Source: VBCK01 sp036270655 (GTDB taxonomy: Bacteria > Pseudomonadota > Gammaproteobacteria > Burkholderiales > Burkholderiaceae_F). From it: a stretch of DNA of 51,374 bases. Position numbers and translations under genes: made by a program. The stretch's first letter is position 1. Each line of letters begins with the position of its first letter. Where the stretch lies: NCBI GenBank assembly GCA_036270655.1, contig DATBCD010000063.1, forward strand, positions 1-51,374. The letters are read 5' to 3'. Shown here piece after piece: positions 33,822 through 43,191 of this stretch. The notes beneath the pieces are model-generated. The model had not been told where the DNA came from. It did not search any database and saw nothing but the letters and a program-made list of their open reading frames with translations.

Positions 33822-35708
33822 TCAGAACGTGTAAGTCACGGAAGCGCCCCACCAGTCGCGATCGGCGTAGAAGTTGCGCAGGATGGACGGGTCGCCGCCA
33901 CGGTAGGTCACGTAGAGCAGCGAGCCGGACCAGTTCTGCTTGTTCTGGATCACGGTCAGTGCATAGGTCGTCGACAGCACTCCCTGCATCCAGGTGTAGT
34001 TCTCGTTCGGCGTATCGCCGGCGATCGCCAGCGACCACGTGACGTTCGGGATGATCTGGAAGCCCGGAACGACCGTGCCGTCGAAGGTCATGTCCAGGTA
34101 CTGCACGATGCCGAAGGAGTCGGCGGTGCCGAAGTGGCGCGCGTTTTTGTCGGTGCCCGGCCCGCCGGCGCCCAGGATGTCGTAGCTCAGGTCCGTCAGC
34201 AGACCCAGGCCCTGGTAGGCATGGTTCGACACGCCGGGGTAGTGGATCAGCGCGAACTCGCCCTGGATATTGGACGCCTGCGCGCCGGCATGCCGCACCA
34301 GCCAGCCCGCGATGTCGGAGTCGCTCGGATTGACAGCGCGCCACCACGTCGTGTTCCACTGCCACTTGTGTGCGTCGCGCCAGGTGGCCCAGTTGCCGTT
34401 GCAGTTCGCGCCCCCGCCGCCCAGATCGGAGCACGAGAACGGATCGACCAGGATCGGGTCCTTCGGCCGGTACGAGATCTCGGTGCCGAGCGCCCACTGT
34501 CCGACCAGCGCGCTCATGCTGGCGCCGAACAGGTTGTGGTCGTTCGGGTAGACGACCCTCTGGCCGTAGCCCAATCCGACGTTCGCGTTGGGCACATACT
34601 GCACGTACGGCTGCTTTTCGTGGAAATGCTCGTAGTACAAGCCGAAGTCCATCGAGCTGCCCTCGGGCTTGTAGTGCGTCGAGATGCCGAACTGCCGTCC
34701 GACCGACGGCGTCTGGTCGGGAGCGACGTAGGGCGAGCCGAAGTTGGTGAAGCAGGTTCCTGCCTTCACGTCCACCGCCGCGCAGAAGGTGTAGCCATTG
34801 GCGGCTGCCAGCTGGTACGCCTGATTCTGATCGGTGATCGGGGGGCCGGTGAACGGCCCGCCGGGCGCATAGACGCCACCGTGCTTGGCCGCGTAGCGCG
34901 GGTCGTAGTAGAAGAACCAGTTCGGTTGCTTGCCTTCGCCCAGGTAGTCGCTGGTGCTGAAGAACGTGCCCACCGGCACCAGGCGGTTCTGGTTCCAGCG
35001 GAACTGATAGTAGCTCTCCACGTTCACGCCCCTGGTCGGCGAAAACGCCAGGCTGACCATCTCGGCCGGCAGTACCACCTCCTTCAGCGGTACCCCCGGA
35101 TAGGTCAGCCGATACTGGTCGATCGCGGCCGTGGCGTTGACGCCGCCCGCGATGAACAGGCTCTCGCCCCAGTTGATCACCTGCCGGCCCAGGCGCGCGC
35201 GGGCCGCGTTGCCGAACAGCTCGAAGTCCTTGCTCCCCCACAGGTCGTACAGTCGCAGGTCGTGGGCCGCTTGGGTGTACGCCGGGTTCGCCAGCGGGAC
35301 GAACTCCGTGTCACCCGCTTTGGCATCCAACAGCCAGGAGCCGCGAACGAAGAACTTCCACTTGTCCGGAAACTTGAGCAGCATCTCCTCGCTGCCCTTC
35401 AGGTACAGAGCGAACAGGTCTCCCTTTTTGTAGTTCAAGTCGCCCGTGTGCGCGTCCTGAAAACCCGTCGCGAATCCCGGTGACTCGGCCGCGCTCGTGA
35501 AGGCCGTGGAGTTGGGCCCCGGCGCCGCGATCAGGTTGAAGTTCTGGTCCCGCAACCGCTGGCTGAAGCCCCCGGTGATCAGCGAGATCAGGCTGCCGTC
35601 AACGTACTCCCCGGCCTTGAAATCAAACGAATATGCCGGCCCGGAAAGCGCGGCCGCCACCGCCCCAAGCGCGATCCAGGACCGCGCACCACCAAGTCTT
35701 GTTCGCAT
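33822..35708 (-). CDS. DUF1302 outer-membrane beta-barrel protein
   Basis: 628 residues, signal peptide about 1-27 (...GPAYS-F). After the motif FDFKAGEYVDGSLISLITGGFSQRL come many alternating amphipathic strands, and the protein ends ASVTYTF with a terminal Phe, the outer-membrane barrel signal. GRQVINWGESLFIAGGVN is the DUF1302 hallmark. These porin-like proteins occur in clusters that handle hydrophobic or aromatic compounds. Ribosome site gggggatt before the ATG. Internal Cys residues (about five) are unusual for a barrel and may pair in loops. Confidence 0.9.
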   Translation of the reverse strand: MRTRLGGARSWIALGAVAAALSGPAYSFDFKAGEYVDGSLISLITGGFSQRLRDQNFNLIAAPGPNSTAFTSAAESPGFATGFQDAHTGDLNYKKGDLFALYLKGSEEMLLKFPDKWKFFVRGSWLLDAKAGDTEFVPLANPAYTQAAHDLRLYDLWGSKDFELFGNAARARLGRQVINWGESLFIAGGVNATAAIDQYRLTYPGVPLKEVVLPAEMVSLAFSPTRGVNVESYYQFRWNQNRLVPVGTFFSTSDYLGEGKQPNWFFYYDPRYAAKHGGVYAPGGPFTGPPITDQNQAYQLAAANGYTFCAAVDVKAGTCFTNFGSPYVAPDQTPSVGRQFGISTHYKPEGSSMDFGLYYEHFHEKQPYVQYVPNANVGLGYGQRVVYPNDHNLFGASMSALVGQWALGTEISYRPKDPILVDPFSCSDLGGGGANCNGNWATWRDAHKWQWNTTWWRAVNPSDSDIAGWLVRHAGAQASNIQGEFALIHYPGVSNHAYQGLGLLTDLSYDILGAGGPGTDKNARHFGTADSFGIVQYLDMTFDGTVVPGFQIIPNVTWSLAIAGDTPNENYTWMQGVLSTTYALTVIQNKQNWSGSLLYVTYRGGDPSILRNFYADRDWWGASVTYTF

Positions 35709-35817
35709 CGAATCCCCCTTCTCTGTTCTTGGCTGCAGGACCGCTCGAGGCCCTGCATGGCCGTCTTATTGGTCTGGTTCCGGACCTTCACCGAAGCAAG
35801 TCGCCCGGCTCCGTCAC

Positions 35818-37215
35818 TCAACGTTCGGATAGCGACCGCAGCGTCTCCGGCGTGTAGTAGTCCGGCTTCATCCAGGCCGCCTTGGCATCGGGATCGCCCA
35901 GCTTGACCCATTGGATGTCCTTGCCGCCGCCGATCGACATCCAGTCGACCACGTAGCGGCCGCCCTGCAGGTCCCACATCATGAAAGGCATCGCGGTGCA
36001 CAGGCTGCCGACCTCCCAGATCGGGGCCGGCCATGTCACCACGTCCTTCCAGACCTTGTCGTCCTTGTCGTAGTCGGTCAGCTCGACCATGTTCCAGCTG
36101 TCCTCGTCGACGTAGTAGGTGCGGTGCGGCGCCAGGTGGCGGAAGCCCGGCTTGATGTGCGCATCGACCACCCAGACCCGGCGCAGCTCGTAGCGGCGGT
36201 AGGCCGGGTTGACGAAGGTCTTGTCGAACACGACTTTCGGGTCGGCCTTGTAGTCCCACATGCCGAAGTCGTTGGCACCGACGTAGACCTCCTTCTTGCC
36301 CAGCAGCTTCCATTCGTACCGGTCCAGCGTCATCCAGAAGCCGGCCTGCTCGTCGACCAGGTACTGGTTCTCGAAGCCGATCAGCGGCGTGTCGAACACA
36401 TAGGTCGGCAGGCGGCGCACCCTGCGCTGGCCGGGGAAGTAGTAGTACTGCTCCGGATCCTTGTTCTGCCAGATCGTGCCGACGAAACCCTGACCGGCCA
36501 ACGCGGCGGGTTTCGAGTAGTTGTAGAAGACGTAGAAGTCGACGTTGCCCTCCTCCTCGACGTTCTGCCGGTCGGCACGCTTGGTGGGCCAGTACTGCAG
36601 CAGGTACCACTGGTACCACGTGAACTCGCTGGTGCCCGGGCGCGGACTGATGACGCTGGTGCCGTCGTTGTAGACCGCGCCGACGCCCTGCGGACGCAGC
36701 TTGACGTTGTACATCACTTCCACGCCCGACTTCGGGATCGGAAAGGGAACGCCAGAGGCCTTCGCGTGCTCCAGCGACCAGCCGTCGGCGCCGATCTTGG
36801 CCTCGGTCGCATTGGCCTTGGTGCGCTCGGCATAGGCCGGTGTGATCCCGCAGGTGCGGTGGGTCGGATAGACGTCCATCCGATAGCCCTTGACCGTCTT
36901 CAACGCCGTGATCTGGCCGTCGGTCAGGTGCGCGGCGTACTTGTCGACGTTGGAGGCGTCGATCGAGAACAGCGGCTTTTCGTCCTTGTACTTCCAGTAC
37001 TCCTTCCGAACCTTGCCGAACTCCCAGCCGGGCAACGGCGTGTCATTTCCCTCGTAGGCGGGTATCGTGCCGTCCGCGTTGCCGGCCTTCTCCGCCCCGA
37101 ACGGCGTCAAATCCTTGCCCAGCCGCTCGGCTTCCTGCGGCGTTACGGCCGCCGATGCGCGCGTCCAGATCAGTGCGGCTGCTATACACCACGTTAAATA
37201 CGCTAGCCTCTTCAT
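35818..37215 (-). CDS. DUF1329 periplasmic/outer-membrane-associated protein
   Basis: 465 residues from ATG 37215 (ribosome site aggacggag), with signal peptide MKRLAYLTWCIAAALIWTRASA. DUF1329 marks: RLGKDLTPFGAEKAGNADGTIPAY (about 31-54), YPTHRTC, YYFPGQRRVRRLPTYVFDTP, and DRYEWKLLGKKEVYVGAND. The fold resembles LolB/LolA-like half barrels, and the family nearly always sits beside DUF1302. It heads the six-gene leftward operon; the 131-bp region upstream, shared with the end of APC2, must hold the promoter or be read through from the amine operon. Confidence 0.9.
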   Translation of the reverse strand: MKRLAYLTWCIAAALIWTRASAAVTPQEAERLGKDLTPFGAEKAGNADGTIPAYEGNDTPLPGWEFGKVRKEYWKYKDEKPLFSIDASNVDKYAAHLTDGQITALKTVKGYRMDVYPTHRTCGITPAYAERTKANATEAKIGADGWSLEHAKASGVPFPIPKSGVEVMYNVKLRPQGVGAVYNDGTSVISPRPGTSEFTWYQWYLLQYWPTKRADRQNVEEEGNVDFYVFYNYSKPAALAGQGFVGTIWQNKDPEQYYYFPGQRRVRRLPTYVFDTPLIGFENQYLVDEQAGFWMTLDRYEWKLLGKKEVYVGANDFGMWDYKADPKVVFDKTFVNPAYRRYELRRVWVVDAHIKPGFRHLAPHRTYYVDEDSWNMVELTDYDKDDKVWKDVVTWPAPIWEVGSLCTAMPFMMWDLQGGRYVVDWMSIGGGKDIQWVKLGDPDAKAAWMKPDYYTPETLRSLSER

Positions 37216-37346
37216 ACTCCGTCCTCCGCTCCAGAATCTCTCACCACCCAGTGTCACCGGACTGCGTCCGACTCAACCCCCAACCCCTCTCCTCCGAACT
37301 CCTCGTCACGGCCCCGGCGCGTCGCGCGGCATCCCACCGATTCGTC

Positions 37347-39044
37347 TCAACCCGCCGCCAGCCCATGTGAAACCCAGACAACCCCGGCTCCGGCCGCCAG
37401 CACCAGGTACGGCAGGATCCCGGCGCGCTTGATCAGCGCCTGGTCGTCGTTCAACTCCAGGTCCTCGCTCATCGTCTTGGGAAACACGCCCTTGTCCTGG
37501 ATGTAGTGCCGGAACAGGAACACCGGAACAATCAGCGAGGCGCAGATCAGGCCGGCTTTCAGCGTGCCGGCGCCGTACACGTCCGCCCCGAGGCCCATCA
37601 AGGCCAGGTTCACAAAGCCCAGCAACGTTCCGGCCGCGATCACCCAGGTCGGCGCACGAAACGGGCGCTTCCACTGTCCGCGGTCCATCCGGTGGATCCA
37701 GCCGGCGTTCAAATTGAGGAAGTTGAACACCACGTAGCCCACGTTCGAGGCGGCCAGCACGAACACGTAGTCCGACATCAGCAGGGCGATCAGATTGAAG
37801 CTCAGATCGGTCCACATCGCGCGGGTCGGAGCGCCGTGGGAGTTCACGTGCGACAGGTAGCGCGGCAGCCAGCCGTCGACCGATGCCTGGTAGAGCGTCC
37901 GCGACGACCCGGCCATCGCCGTCATGATCGCCAGCACCACGGCCAGGATCAGCATCACCACGATGATCCGCTCGACCAGCGCTCCCCCGCCCACCATGCG
38001 CGCCATCACGGCGCCGACCCCCATCCCGCTGTAGATCGAGGGCGACAGCATTCCGTCGTAGATCGGAGCAGTCAGGACCTTGCAGTTCGTATCCAGCACG
38101 GCAGGCGTGACTATCTGGCCCAGTCCCAGATGCCCCTGGAACGCCATCGGCACCAGCGTGAAGATGGCGATGCACAGCAGGCCGGAGAAGAAGATCGCCT
38201 TGAACGTATCGCGGTGCGGATCCTTGAATTCGCGCGTGTAGCACACCGAGGTCTCGAACGCGTAGGTCGACCAGGCCGCGATGAACAGGCCCCCGGCCAT
38301 CAAGGTCCAGCCCGCCGCGTTCCACTGCCCGTCGATCACGCGGGCCTGCGCATCGTGCGCCAGCGGAACGATCGGAAAGAAGTGCGATCGCGTCATGTCG
38401 CCGGTCAGGATCGGAACAATCGCGATCAGCCCGAGCGGGATCAGCGAAGCGACGCCCAGGATCAGCGTCACGCGCGCCGAACGCAGGATGCCGCCGTGCT
38501 GGATCGCGAAGGCCGCCAGCATCAGGATGGCGCCGATCACGAAAGTGGCGTCGATCCGCAGGAACAGCCCCGGCTTGACCGCTCCCAGGTCGAGCAGCTT
38601 GATGTGCCAGGTGTTGACCGCCGCATCGGGCGCAAAGCACGCGCTCAACACGTATCCGGCGGCCAGCCCCGACCCGATCGCCAGCACCGGGGACCAGGCC
38701 AGCCAGTTGCACCAGACCGAAACCGGCGCGATGAACTTTCCGTACCGGACCCAGGCGATGGCGCCATACACCGACGCGCCGCCCGACTTGTGCGGAAACA
38801 ATCCCGCGATCTCCGCGTACGTGAAGGCCTGGACGAAACCGAACCCGATCGAAATCATCCACACCAGCCAGGAAGGGCGGCCGACCGTGGCCGCCACGGC
38901 CCCGACGGAGAACAGAACCAGCGCCGGCACGCCGCTGGCAACCCAGAAGGCGCCGGTCCAGTCGATCTTCCGCTGGAGCGTCGCGGCCTGCACCGCCTGC
39001 GGCGCAACCGCGACGGCGCTCTTGAGTGTTCCGCTGTCCTGCAT
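37347..39044 (-). CDS. APC-superfamily permease, paralogue 2 (amine operon)
   Basis: 565-residue inner-membrane permease, closely related over its whole length to that at 21861. Shared features include KIDWTGAFWVASGVP at the start, AEIAGLFPHKSGGASVYGAIAWVRY, YAFETSVCYTREFKDP, SSRTLYQASVDGWLPRYLS and LNAGWIHRMDR. It lies 105 bp downstream of etfA in the trimethylamine dehydrogenase operon, so uptake of trimethylamine, another methylated amine or its product is the best guess. Length and about 12 membrane segments are normal for APC carriers with an extended C-terminus. Confidence 0.87.
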   Translation of the reverse strand: MQDSGTLKSAVAVAPQAVQAATLQRKIDWTGAFWVASGVPALVLFSVGAVAATVGRPSWLVWMISIGFGFVQAFTYAEIAGLFPHKSGGASVYGAIAWVRYGKFIAPVSVWCNWLAWSPVLAIGSGLAAGYVLSACFAPDAAVNTWHIKLLDLGAVKPGLFLRIDATFVIGAILMLAAFAIQHGGILRSARVTLILGVASLIPLGLIAIVPILTGDMTRSHFFPIVPLAHDAQARVIDGQWNAAGWTLMAGGLFIAAWSTYAFETSVCYTREFKDPHRDTFKAIFFSGLLCIAIFTLVPMAFQGHLGLGQIVTPAVLDTNCKVLTAPIYDGMLSPSIYSGMGVGAVMARMVGGGALVERIIVVMLILAVVLAIMTAMAGSSRTLYQASVDGWLPRYLSHVNSHGAPTRAMWTDLSFNLIALLMSDYVFVLAASNVGYVVFNFLNLNAGWIHRMDRGQWKRPFRAPTWVIAAGTLLGFVNLALMGLGADVYGAGTLKAGLICASLIVPVFLFRHYIQDKGVFPKTMSEDLELNDDQALIKRAGILPYLVLAAGAGVVWVSHGLAAG

Positions 39045-39149
39045 CGTGAATCCCGCTCAACTCCAGGTCCGGGAGCAGCGAGCCCGGGGGTCCGACCCGG
39101 CCGCGCACCAACCGTTTGCGATAAAAAATGGATGCAAGTTTCGGGCCAC

Positions 39150-40112
39150 TCACTCGAACTGCTTCCTCAACTCTTGTGCGATCTCGAACATGTCGCCGAC
39201 GATCCCGTACTTGGCCACGCTGAAGATCGAGGCGTTCGAATCCGTATTGACGGCGACCACCGTATCGACGTGTTTCATCCCGGCCAGGTGCTGAATCGCG
39301 CCGGAAATACCCATCGCGATGTACAGCTTGCAGTTGACCGCAGTCTTCCCGGACTGACCGACCTGGCGTGACTTGGGCAGCCACCCCGAGTCGGCGATCG
39401 GCCGGGAGCACCCCAGCGTCGCCCCCAGCCGGGTCGCGAGCTCGCGAAACTGCTCGACGTTGTCCTCCTCGCCCACCCCGCGCCCGACCGACACGATGAA
39501 GTCGACCGTGGCCACATCGATGTCGTCGGTTGCGGCGGGCGGGATCAAGGGGCCGAAGCGCGCGCTGGGTGCGGGCCACGCCGGCGCCAGGCTGCGCACC
39601 GGGGGACTGGCCGGCTTCAGGTCCGGCTTGAAGGTTCCGGCGCGCAGGCACAGCACGACGGTCCGCTTGCCCGGGAAATCCAGCTCGACATTGACTTTCT
39701 GCCCGTAGCCGCCGCGGGTTGCGACCAGCTGCCCGCTGTCGAAGCCCAGCTTGAACACGTCGGTTGCGAACCCGGTGCCATGCCGGATCGCGAACGCGGC
39801 CGCATAGTCCATGGAATCGACACCGTGGCCCAGCAGGACCAGCGCCGGTTCGGTCTCGGACATCGCAGCCGACAGCGCGGCCTCGGTGATGTCGGCGTCG
39901 AACTCCTGCTGCGGCGAGGCCAGTGTCAGGATCTCGTCGACGCCCTCGACACTCAACGCCGGCACGAACCGCCCGGCCTGCGACCCGACGATCGCCACCG
40001 TCACGCGCTCGCCGATGCCGGTGCGCACTTCCCGGGCCGCCGCGATCAGCTCGTGGGTTATGGGACGCAGCTCACCGTTGCGGTGCTCGGCCAGGATCAG
40101 GATTCCGCTCAT
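39150..40112 (-). CDS. etfA: Electron transfer flavoprotein, alpha subunit
   Basis: FAD-binding subunit of ETF, 320 residues from ATG 40112 (MSGILILAEHR); a GTG at 40118 overlapping the etfB stop is an alternative. The C-terminal FAD domain has SVGRGVGEEDN (about 210-220), SRPIADSGWLPKSRQVGQSGK, YIAMGISGAIQHLAGM and VNTDSNASIF. Several stretches (IVGSQAGRFVPALSV, RGGYGQKVNVELDFPGK) resemble the Methylophilus ETF, the natural acceptor of trimethylamine dehydrogenase. Position in the operon fits that partnership. Confidence 0.95.
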   Translation of the reverse strand: MSGILILAEHRNGELRPITHELIAAAREVRTGIGERVTVAIVGSQAGRFVPALSVEGVDEILTLASPQQEFDADITEAALSAAMSETEPALVLLGHGVDSMDYAAAFAIRHGTGFATDVFKLGFDSGQLVATRGGYGQKVNVELDFPGKRTVVLCLRAGTFKPDLKPASPPVRSLAPAWPAPSARFGPLIPPAATDDIDVATVDFIVSVGRGVGEEDNVEQFRELATRLGATLGCSRPIADSGWLPKSRQVGQSGKTAVNCKLYIAMGISGAIQHLAGMKHVDTVVAVNTDSNASIFSVAKYGIVGDMFEIAQELRKQFE

Positions 40113-40114
40113 CG

Positions 40115-40912
40115 TCACGCCGCCCTGAATTCGCGGATGATCCGGGCCAGGCGAGCAGCCTGCTCCTGCGCGGTGCCCTCGATCATCTGCGCGCGCCCCT
40201 TTTCCGGAATGGCGATGCGGCGCACGCGCGACGCGGAGCCGGCCTCCCCGACCTGGGTTCTGTCAAGCGCCAGCTCGTCCAGACCCAGCACCTCGATCGG
40301 TTTGGCGGCCGCCTGTTTGATCGCGCGCAGCGACGCGTAACGGGGCTTGTTGATGCCGAGCTGAATCGTCAGCACGGCCGGGCAGGCCACCTCGACATCC
40401 TGCAGGGCGCCGGCTTCCAGCTCGCGCGTGGCCAGGGCCTTCGCGTCGCCCGCGCCGTACTTCAGGGCCGTCACTACCGCCACGTGCGGCCAGTCCAGGG
40501 CCGCCGACAGCGCGATCCCGGTGGTCGCATGCCCGTGATCGGAGCTCTGCGCCCCCGCCAGCACCAGCTGGGGCTGCTCCCGCCGCACGAGCGATGCCAG
40601 CACGCGGGCGATCGCGATCGGGTCCGAGCCGGCGATCGCATCGTCCCAGACCCGCAGCGCCCGGTCCGCCCCCTTGGCCAGGCAGGCACGCAAGACCTCG
40701 TCGCACTGCTCGGGGCCGACCGTCGCTGCGATGACCTGCACGTCGCTCGAGCCGGCTTCCTTGATCAGAACGGCCTGCTCGAGCGAGAAGGTGTCCCACT
40801 CGTTCAGGTCGTAGTTCAAATCGTCCGGATCGACGTCCCGCCCGTCGTCATCAATCCGGAAGTCGTCTTCCAGCGCAGCTACGCGTTTGACCGGAACCAG
40901 TAGTTTGATCAA
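40115..40912 (-). CDS. etfB: Electron transfer flavoprotein, beta subunit
   Basis: 265-residue AMP-binding ETF subunit. The start is taken at TTG 40912 (preceded by gaggcgag), giving MIKLLVPVKRVAALEDDF, which lines up with the N-terminus known for Methylophilus EtfB. An ATG at 40954 would overlap the Fe-S gene and add 14 unmatched residues. Conserved segments: DVDPDDLNYDLNEWDTFSLEQA, ACLAKGADRALRVWDD, LAGAQSSDHGHATTGI, CPAVLTIQLGINKPRYASL and SRVRRIAIPEKGRAQMIEG. The stop overlaps the etfA start region, coupling the two subunits. Confidence 0.95.
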   Translation of the reverse strand: MIKLLVPVKRVAALEDDFRIDDDGRDVDPDDLNYDLNEWDTFSLEQAVLIKEAGSSDVQVIAATVGPEQCDEVLRACLAKGADRALRVWDDAIAGSDPIAIARVLASLVRREQPQLVLAGAQSSDHGHATTGIALSAALDWPHVAVVTALKYGAGDAKALATRELEAGALQDVEVACPAVLTIQLGINKPRYASLRAIKQAAAKPIEVLGLDELALDRTQVGEAGSASRVRRIAIPEKGRAQMIEGTAQEQAARLARIIREFRAA

Positions 40913-40940
40913 CTCGCCTCGATCCCCGAAAAGCCGCCTG

Positions 40941-43097
40941 TCATGCGATCGCATCTTCGGGTTGCGCGACGTCGTCCGTCACGCACTGCTCGATCAACTC
41001 GAGCAATTCCCGCACCACGATGCGTCCCTCGTTGCCGGTCGTCTTGACCGCATCCTCGAACATCGTCAGATCCTTCGGGCAGGCCACCACGAACACCTCC
41101 AGGCCTTCGATCCCGGCCGCCTCGCGGATCCGGATCTGCGCCGGCTTTTCCTTTCCGACCGGATCCGGCATCCAGATGCGACCGCCGCCGGCTCCGCAGC
41201 AGAACGAGTTGTCGCGGCTGCGCGCCATTTCGACCAGCTCGCATCCGGTGGCACGCAGCAGCTCGCGCGGGGCGTCGTATTCCTTGTTGAAGCGCCCCAG
41301 GTGGCAGGGATCGTGATACGTGGCCCGCAAACCGAGGCGCGGCTCGATTCGCAGGCGCCCCTGCCGCAGCAGCTCCACCAGGAGCGTCGTGTAATGGACG
41401 ATCTGCCAGCTGCCGCCGAACTGCGGATATTCGTTGCGGATCGTGTTCAGCGAGTGCGGATCGGTGGTGACGATCCGATTGAAGCGGGCCGACCCGAGCG
41501 CGGCGATATTGGACTCGGCCAGATGCTCGTACAGGCCCTCTTCGCCGACCCGCCGCACGTCGTTGCCCGCGTTGCTCTCCGCGTCGTACAGGATGCCGAA
41601 GTCCAGGCCGGCCGCATGCAGCAGGCGCGCGAAGGCCTGCGACACCTTCTGATTGCGCGGATCGAACGAGGCGTAGTCGCCGACGAACCACAGCAGGTCG
41701 ACCGCTTCCTTGCGGGCGTCCTTGACCGGGAACGGCAGTGCCTTGGTCCACGCCCCGCGCTTGCGCTTGGACTCGCCGAACGAGTTGCCGGATTTGTGGA
41801 TGGTCTGCAAGGTCTTCTGCAACAACGGGTCCATCTGGCCGCCCTCGACGAGCTTGCGTCTCATCTGAACGATGACGGGCACGTGCTCGACGCCAACCGG
41901 GCAGATCTCCACGCAGGCCATGCAGGTCCGGCACGACCACAGCGTCTCCTGCGACACCTGGCCGGGTTTGCCCCCGTGAATATCCAGGTCCGCATCTCCG
42001 GGAATCAGATTGCGCTCCAGCGAGCGGTTCGAATGTTCCCGGAGCGACAGGATCAGATCCCGCGGCGACAGTGGCGCGCCCGCGGCGCGTGCGGGGCAAG
42101 CCTCGTGGCAGCGGCCGCACTTCGTGCAGGCGTCCAGACTTAGCAAATGCTTCCAGGTCAGATCGGTGATGCGCGCGTATCCGGCCTGTACCGACTGCGG
42201 CTGCAGCTTGGGCAAACGCTGAGCGGCCAGCGGATCGCGCACCGCGAGCGATCCCATCGCGGTGAATATGTGCTTGACTTTGGTGCGCGGCACCAGCGCG
42301 ATGAACGCGAGCGCCACGATCCCGTGGAACCACCAGAGCCCGTCCCGCAGCGAACCGGCCGCGTCGCTGGACAGTCCGCTGCCGCGCATCGCCTCCGCGA
42401 TCACGGCCCCAACCGGCGACCAGATCCGGGTCGACCAGACATCGGGGCGATCCTGCAGCCAGACCAGGCGGGCCGCCTCCAGCACATAGCCGGTGACGCC
42501 GATCACGATCAGGGTCCAGAGAAACGCCCAGTCCTCGATCCTGTAAGACCTGCGGTCGGCATCCGGGTCGCCCGGCTGGCGGTCGGGCCGCGCGTAGTCC
42601 AGCTTGGGCGGCCGCACCCACCCCCGGCGGATCATCATGTAAATCAGGCCTGCGATCAGCGCGACGCCGGCCAGGTCCAGCACCAGCGAAAACGCCAGGT
42701 AAAAGTCGCCGTACCAGAACTTCCAACCGAACAGCGGCTCGGACACGTCGACCTGCAGCGTGATGATCGAGGTGCCGAGAAACAGCAGCGCAAAGCCGTA
42801 GAAGATCAGCCGATGGGCCCAGCCGACGGCGCCGTCGCGCCGTGCCACCGTCCGATGCGACAGCACCGATGCGACCATCTGCTGCAGGCGCCGGCGCAGC
42901 CCGGCGAGCGCGGCCGGATCGGGCTGGCCGCGGCGGTACTTGCGAACCTGGACGTAGCAGCCCCAGGCGAACGCCGCGATCGCAGCCCATCCGATCGCAT
43001 AGAACAGGGCGACCGCCGCCGGCGCGAATCCTTCGAAAACCACCCGGGTGATCTGCTCCGGAGCGAGCACTGCGGAGCCGACGTTCGCATCGTTCAT
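40941..43097 (-). CDS. Membrane Fe-S oxidoreductase, EtfD/DgcB-like (ETF:quinone oxidoreductase)
   Basis: 718 residues from ATG 43097. The N-terminal third is membrane-embedded (segments at about 20-48, 95-115, 135-157, 190-210 and 255-275; nitrate-reductase-gamma-like). Two [4Fe-4S] ferredoxin motifs follow, CTKCGRCHEACP (324-335) and CRTCMACVEICP (389-400). Then come HdrD-like cysteine domains with HDPCHLGRF (595-603) and FCCGAGGGR (632-640). Homologues (DgcB, mycobacterial EtfD) pass electrons from ETF or flavoenzymes to the quinone pool. Directly after trimethylamine dehydrogenase and before etfBA, it completes a respiratory chain for amine oxidation. Confidence 0.9.
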   Translation of the reverse strand: MNDANVGSAVLAPEQITRVVFEGFAPAAVALFYAIGWAAIAAFAWGCYVQVRKYRRGQPDPAALAGLRRRLQQMVASVLSHRTVARRDGAVGWAHRLIFYGFALLFLGTSIITLQVDVSEPLFGWKFWYGDFYLAFSLVLDLAGVALIAGLIYMMIRRGWVRPPKLDYARPDRQPGDPDADRRSYRIEDWAFLWTLIVIGVTGYVLEAARLVWLQDRPDVWSTRIWSPVGAVIAEAMRGSGLSSDAAGSLRDGLWWFHGIVALAFIALVPRTKVKHIFTAMGSLAVRDPLAAQRLPKLQPQSVQAGYARITDLTWKHLLSLDACTKCGRCHEACPARAAGAPLSPRDLILSLREHSNRSLERNLIPGDADLDIHGGKPGQVSQETLWSCRTCMACVEICPVGVEHVPVIVQMRRKLVEGGQMDPLLQKTLQTIHKSGNSFGESKRKRGAWTKALPFPVKDARKEAVDLLWFVGDYASFDPRNQKVSQAFARLLHAAGLDFGILYDAESNAGNDVRRVGEEGLYEHLAESNIAALGSARFNRIVTTDPHSLNTIRNEYPQFGGSWQIVHYTTLLVELLRQGRLRIEPRLGLRATYHDPCHLGRFNKEYDAPRELLRATGCELVEMARSRDNSFCCGAGGGRIWMPDPVGKEKPAQIRIREAAGIEGLEVFVVACPKDLTMFEDAVKTTGNEGRIVVRELLELIEQCVTDDVAQPEDAIA

Positions 43098-43191
43098 CGC
43101 ACCACCCACCGCCTCCGCCGCGACCGCCCGGTCAGAAGACCGCGCGCCATTGCACCCGCATCTGGGGGAAAACTGCGGGCGCGGCGCGCGG

